From assembly GCF_013620825.1 (NCBI RefSeq), contig NZ_NJIC01000047.1, forward strand, positions 97,436 to 161,435: 64,000 bases of DNA, read 5' to 3'. Every line of letters starts with the position of its first letter. Within the stretch, counting starts at the first letter, position 1. The notes under the pieces are model-generated. The model did not search any database. It saw nothing but the letters and a program-made list of their open reading frames with translations, and was not told the DNA's origin. The position numbers and the translations under genes are program-made. This document shows, piece after piece, positions 61,298-64,000 of the stretch. This DNA is from Rhodanobacter sp. PCA2 (GTDB taxonomy: Bacteria > Pseudomonadota > Gammaproteobacteria > Xanthomonadales > Rhodanobacteraceae).

Positions 61298-62323
61298 ATG
61301 TCCGCCCAACCCGAACGCCCCCAGCACATCCTCGACCCCGGTTTCGAGCTCACCCTGCGCCCGATGCGTTACCCGGCGTTCTACGAGATGTACCGCAACG
61401 CCATCAAGAACACCTGGACGGTGGACGAGGTGGATTTCTCGCTCGACACCACCGACCTCAACACCAAGATGTCGGCGGCCGACCGCCACCTGATCCATCG
61501 CCTGATCGCGTTCTTCGCCACCGGCGACACCATCGTGTCGAACAACCTGGTGCTGAACCTGTACCAGCACATCAACGCGCCCGAGGCGCGCATGTACCTG
61601 TCGCGCCAGCTCTACGAGGAAGCGCTGCACGTGCAGTTCTACCTCACCCTGCTCGACACCTATATCCCCGACCCGGGCGAGCGCGCCAAGGCCTTCGCGG
61701 CGATCGAGAACATCCCGTCGATCCGCGCCAAGGGCGAGTTCTGCTTCAAGTGGATCGACTCGATCCAGGACGTGCAGCGGCTGGAGACGCGCGAGCAGCG
61801 CCGCCAGTTCCTGCTCAACCTGATCTGCTTCGCCGCCTGCATCGAGGGCCTGTTCTTCTTCGCCGCGTTCGCCTACGTGTACTACTTCCGCTCGCGCGGC
61901 CTGCTGCACGGCCTCGCCTCCGGCACCAACTGGGTGTTCCGCGACGAGAGCTGCCACATGGCGTTCGCCTTCGAGGTGGTGCGCACCGTGCGCGCGGAAG
62001 AGCCCGACCTGTTCGACGAAGCCATGCGCGCGCAGGTGGAGGAAATGCTGGAGGACGCGATCGCCTGCGAGACGCAGTTCGCCGAGGACGTGCTGTCCGG
62101 CGGCGTGGTGGGCCTGTCGGTGAAGGACGTGCGCCAGTACCTGGAATACTGCGCCGACCAGCGCCTCGCCCAGCTCGACCTGCCGAAGAAGTACGGCGCG
62201 AAGAACCCGTTCGACTTCATGGACCTGCAGGACGTGCAGGAAGTGACCAACTTCTTCGAGCGCCGCGTCTCGGCCTACCAGGTCGGCGTGGAGGGCGAGG
62301 TGGCGTTCGACATGGCGTTCTGA
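61298..62323 (+). CDS. nrdB: class I ribonucleotide reductase small subunit
   Basis: Encodes 341 residues. The diiron ligands align with E. coli R2: Asp77, Glu108, His111, then Glu183, Glu217 and His220; the radical-forming Tyr115 follows at the usual spacing (EALHVQFY). It is therefore a tyrosyl-radical class Ia-type R2, not the Phe form of class Ic. The C-terminal acidic tail is GEVAFDMAF. The gene starts 24 bases after the second repeat with an AAGGA site upstream. It may be expressed from the nrdA transcript across the intervening repeats and nuclease gene, or from its own promoter, which I do not see. Confidence 0.96.
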   Translation: MSAQPERPQHILDPGFELTLRPMRYPAFYEMYRNAIKNTWTVDEVDFSLDTTDLNTKMSAADRHLIHRLIAFFATGDTIVSNNLVLNLYQHINAPEARMYLSRQLYEEALHVQFYLTLLDTYIPDPGERAKAFAAIENIPSIRAKGEFCFKWIDSIQDVQRLETREQRRQFLLNLICFAACIEGLFFFAAFAYVYYFRSRGLLHGLASGTNWVFRDESCHMAFAFEVVRTVRAEEPDLFDEAMRAQVEEMLEDAIACETQFAEDVLSGGVVGLSVKDVRQYLEYCADQRLAQLDLPKKYGAKNPFDFMDLQDVQEVTNFFERRVSAYQVGVEGEVAFDMAF

Positions 62324-62349
62324 GGCCGGCGCACGATCGTGTTGCATGC

Positions 62350-62381
62350 ATGGGCGGCTTGCCGGGAGGCAAGCCGCCCAT
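62350..62381 (+). terminator. perfect 14-bp hairpin after nrdB
   Basis: ATGGGCGGCTTGCC (62350-62363) pairs exactly with GGCAAGCCGCCCAT (62368-62381) around a four-base loop, 26 bases after the nrdB stop. There is no T-run, so termination efficiency is uncertain. Confidence 0.55.
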
Positions 62382-62398
62382 GTGCATTCCGGCACCCG

Positions 62399-62443
62399 TT
62401 GACTACACGTGTCGTCAGGCGTAGTGTGCCGACACGTGTAGTC
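62399..62443 (+). promoter_or_regulatory. blaI-type promoter and double-dyad operator
   Basis: TTGACT (62399-62404) and TAGTGT (62422-62427) are 17 bases apart. Two 14-base arms, GACTACACGTGTCG (62401-62414) and CGACACGTGTAGTC (62430-62443), are perfect reverse complements, and each contains the self-palindromic ACACGTGT. One covers the -35 box, the other the expected start site. BlaI/MecI repressors bind such TACA/TGTA dyads. It precedes the BlaI-like gene by 18 bases. Confidence 0.75.
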
Positions 62444-62460
62444 ACAACAGGTGCGCCCGC

Positions 62461-62847
62461 ATGTCCAGACCTTCCATCGGCGACCAGGAACTCGCCCTGC
62501 TGCATTACCTGGCCGAGCACGAGCCCGTCTCCGTGGGCGAAGTGGCCGCGGGTTTCGGCGAGGCGCACGGCCTCGCCCGCTCCACCGTGCTGACGATGAT
62601 GGAGCGCCTGCGCGCCAAGGGTTACCTCAAGCGCCGCCAGGCGCAGGGCGTGTACCGCTACAGCACCGCCACCGGCCCCGGCGAGGCGATGCGCGGCGCG
62701 GTGGGCCGCTTCGTGGAAAGCACGCTGAGCGGCTCCGTGTCGCCCTTCGTGGCGTGGATGGCGGAACGCGGCAAGGTCAGCGACGACGAGCTGGCCGAGC
62801 TGCAGGCGCTGGTCAAACAACTGCAGAACACGCGCAAGGAGAAGTGA
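62461..62847 (+). CDS. blaI: BlaI/MecI/CopY family transcriptional repressor
   Basis: Encodes 128 residues. A winged helix-turn-helix (about 6-75: IGDQELALLHYLAEHEPVSVGEVAAGFGEAHGLARSTVLTMMERLRAKGYLKRRQAQGVYRY) is followed by a dimerisation and cleavage domain (FVESTLSGSVSPFVAWMAERGKVSDDELAELQALV). It should repress itself and the adjacent M56 peptidase gene by binding the double dyad upstream. Loss of repression is triggered by the membrane sensor peptidase. The regulated output besides itself is not visible in this window. Confidence 0.92.
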   Translation: MSRPSIGDQELALLHYLAEHEPVSVGEVAAGFGEAHGLARSTVLTMMERLRAKGYLKRRQAQGVYRYSTATGPGEAMRGAVGRFVESTLSGSVSPFVAWMAERGKVSDDELAELQALVKQLQNTRKEK

Positions 62848-62848
62848 G

Positions 62849-64000
62849 ATGACGACACTGGCTCATCTGACCGCGCCATTGCTGGAACGCCTGGCCTGGA
62901 CCTCGCTGCAGGCCGCCGTGCTGGTGGGCATCGTGGCGCTGCTGATCCGCGTGCTGCCGCGCCTGCCCGCCGCCGCGCGCTGCGCGCTGTGGTGGCTGGT
63001 CGGGCTGCAGGTCGTGCTGGGGCTGTGCTGGCAGGCGCCGATCCGGCTGCCGCTGCTGGCGTCGCCGGATGCCGCGGTGGCGACCGTCCCGCAGCGCATT
63101 GTCGCGGCCACGCCGGTCATGGCATCGGCAGGCGCGGCCCGCGTCGCCGCCCGCGCGGATGATGCGGCCTCGGCGACGGCGCCAGCCGTTCTGCCGCTGG
63201 CCGAAGCCGCGCCCGGCTGGCTGGCCACCCACTGGCGTTCCGCCCTGATCGCCTTGTGGCTGTGCCTGCTGCTGGCCCAGTTGCCTGCGCTCATCCGCCA
63301 GCACCGGCTTGCCCGCCGGCTGCGCCGCTCGGCCGTACCGACGACGGACGCCGCGCTCCAGGCCAGTTGCGCACGGCAGGCGCGCGAGCTGGGCCTGCAA
63401 CACGCGCCCGCGGTACTGGTCTCGCCGGACATCGACTCGCCCCAGGTCGGCGGCGGCTGGCGCCCCGCCGTGCTGTGGCCGGCGCATTCCACACTGGACG
63501 CCGAGGCCTCCGCGCTGGCGCTGGCGCACGAACTCGCGCACCTCAAGCGCGGCGACCTGCTGCTGGGCTGGATTCCCGCGCTGGCGTCGCGGCTGCTGTT
63601 CTTCCATCCGCCGCTGCGCTGGGCGATGCGCGAATACGCGCTGCACCGCGAGGCGGCCTGCGACGCGCTGGCGCTGGCGCAGGGACGCGCCGCACCGCAG
63701 GACTACGGGCGCCTGCTGCTGCAACTGGGCGTGGCCCACCCGCTGCACGCCGGCCTCGCCGGCGCCTCCCCCACCTTCCACAACCTCAAGAGGCGACTCG
63801 TCATGCTGCAACAGACCTCCACCGCCATGCCACGCGTGCGCAGCTGGCTGCTGGTCGCGCTGGTCGCGCTGGCCGGCGTGCTGCCCTACCGCGTGGTGGC
63901 CGACGCCGCGAAGCCGGCGGACGCCGGCAGCACCGCCAGCGCCTACCTGGCCTCCACGCCACCGGTGCCGCCGCCCGCGCCCAGCACCAGGATGCGGGCG
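62849..64000 (+). CDS. M56 family sensor metallopeptidase (BlaR1/MecR1-like), truncated by the window
   Basis: At least 384 residues, open to the window end. An N-terminal membrane domain with several helices leads to the zinc motif ALAHELAHLKRGDLLLG with His227-Glu-X-X-His231, and a further helix (LLVALVALAGVLPYRVVA) starts near residue 330. The Pro-rich segment at the end precedes the missing extracellular part. In BlaR1 systems the sensor peptidase inactivates BlaI on sensing a beta-lactam; without the C-terminal sensor domain in view, a beta-lactam role is inference. The start, one base after the blaI stop, follows AAGGAG. Confidence 0.88.
   Translation, partial: MTTLAHLTAPLLERLAWTSLQAAVLVGIVALLIRVLPRLPAAARCALWWLVGLQVVLGLCWQAPIRLPLLASPDAAVATVPQRIVAATPVMASAGAARVAARADDAASATAPAVLPLAEAAPGWLATHWRSALIALWLCLLLAQLPALIRQHRLARRLRRSAVPTTDAALQASCARQARELGLQHAPAVLVSPDIDSPQVGGGWRPAVLWPAHSTLDAEASALALAHELAHLKRGDLLLGWIPALASRLLFFHPPLRWAMREYALHREAACDALALAQGRAAPQDYGRLLLQLGVAHPLHAGLAGASPTFHNLKRRLVMLQQTSTAMPRVRSWLLVALVALAGVLPYRVVADAAKPADAGSTASAYLASTPPVPPPAPSTRMRA

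Overview
The window is a 64 kb piece of a high-GC (about 70 %) gammaproteobacterial chromosome. Gene content and order point to the Xanthomonadales, most likely the Rhodanobacteraceae (Rhodanobacter, Dyella, Frateuria and relatives): a DUF3348-DUF802-OmpA-DUF2894 cluster, ubiJ-ubiB adjacency, yifB-ubiK-glnB, M1 and M16 peptidases, tandem glyoxylate-shunt genes and short repeats of the type usual in this order. The assignment is inferred from composition and gene content, since no rRNA or tRNA gene was recognised here. Nearly all of the sequence is coding, and I see no prophage, integrase, transposase or CRISPR array.

Layout. 0-7 kb: edge of an AI-2E-type transporter, an e(P4)-type phosphatase lipoprotein, a probable small RNA with its own promoter and terminator, an unknown lipoprotein, plsB, ubiE and a TMEM175-type channel. 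7-8 kb: an FNR/Anr box drives a DUF2249 protein and an FmdE-like protein. 8-13 kb: GST, EamA exporter with divergent Lrp-type regulator, Tat-exported phosphoesterase, proline iminopeptidase. 13-17.2 kb: a four-gene minus-strand operon (DUF3348, MotA/ZorA-like DUF802 protein with a very long helical tail, MotB/ZorB-like OmpA protein, DUF2894), the most intriguing system here. 17.4-25.7 kb: M1 aminopeptidase, hydrolase, methyltransferase, AAA ATPase, VOC protein, and a two-gene partner-switching module (SpoIIE phosphatase fused to an RsbW-like kinase, plus STAS antagonist). 25.8-32.3 kb: YgjP-like peptidase, rdgC, aromatic aminotransferase, ttcA, a YdcH-like protein, GNAT, pssA.

32.3-37.8 kb is a MarR-FUSC-DUF1656-HlyD-OMF efflux operon with two palindromes ahead of marR. 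38-42.2 kb holds a DUF4156 lipoprotein, a two-domain M16 peptidase and two tandem paralogous small exported peptides behind a textbook sigma-54 promoter. 42.2-48.6 kb: trmL, ubiJ-ubiB, truC-like, arfB, a lysophospholipid acyltransferase, a LysE exporter followed by a remnant of a second lysE copy, and a Sel1-like protein. 48.8-53 kb is the glyoxylate shunt (aceB, aceA) with a divergent LysR regulator and a near-ideal operator. 53-57.5 kb: CPA1 antiporter, yifB, ubiK, glnB.

57.6-62.4 kb is the class I ribonucleotide reductase locus. DnaA-like and NrdR-like boxes surround its promoter, a cobalamin riboswitch carrying a 26-bp extra stem forms its leader, and nrdA and nrdB are separated by an opposite-strand GIY-YIG nuclease gene between two directly repeated palindromic elements. 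The window ends in a blaI-blaR1 (BlaI/M56) pair with a double-dyad operator. Functional themes are membrane lipid synthesis (plsB, pssA, acyltransferase), ubiquinone synthesis (ubiE, ubiJ, ubiB, ubiK), nitrogen and carbon control (glnB, aceBA) and DNA precursor supply (nrdAB).
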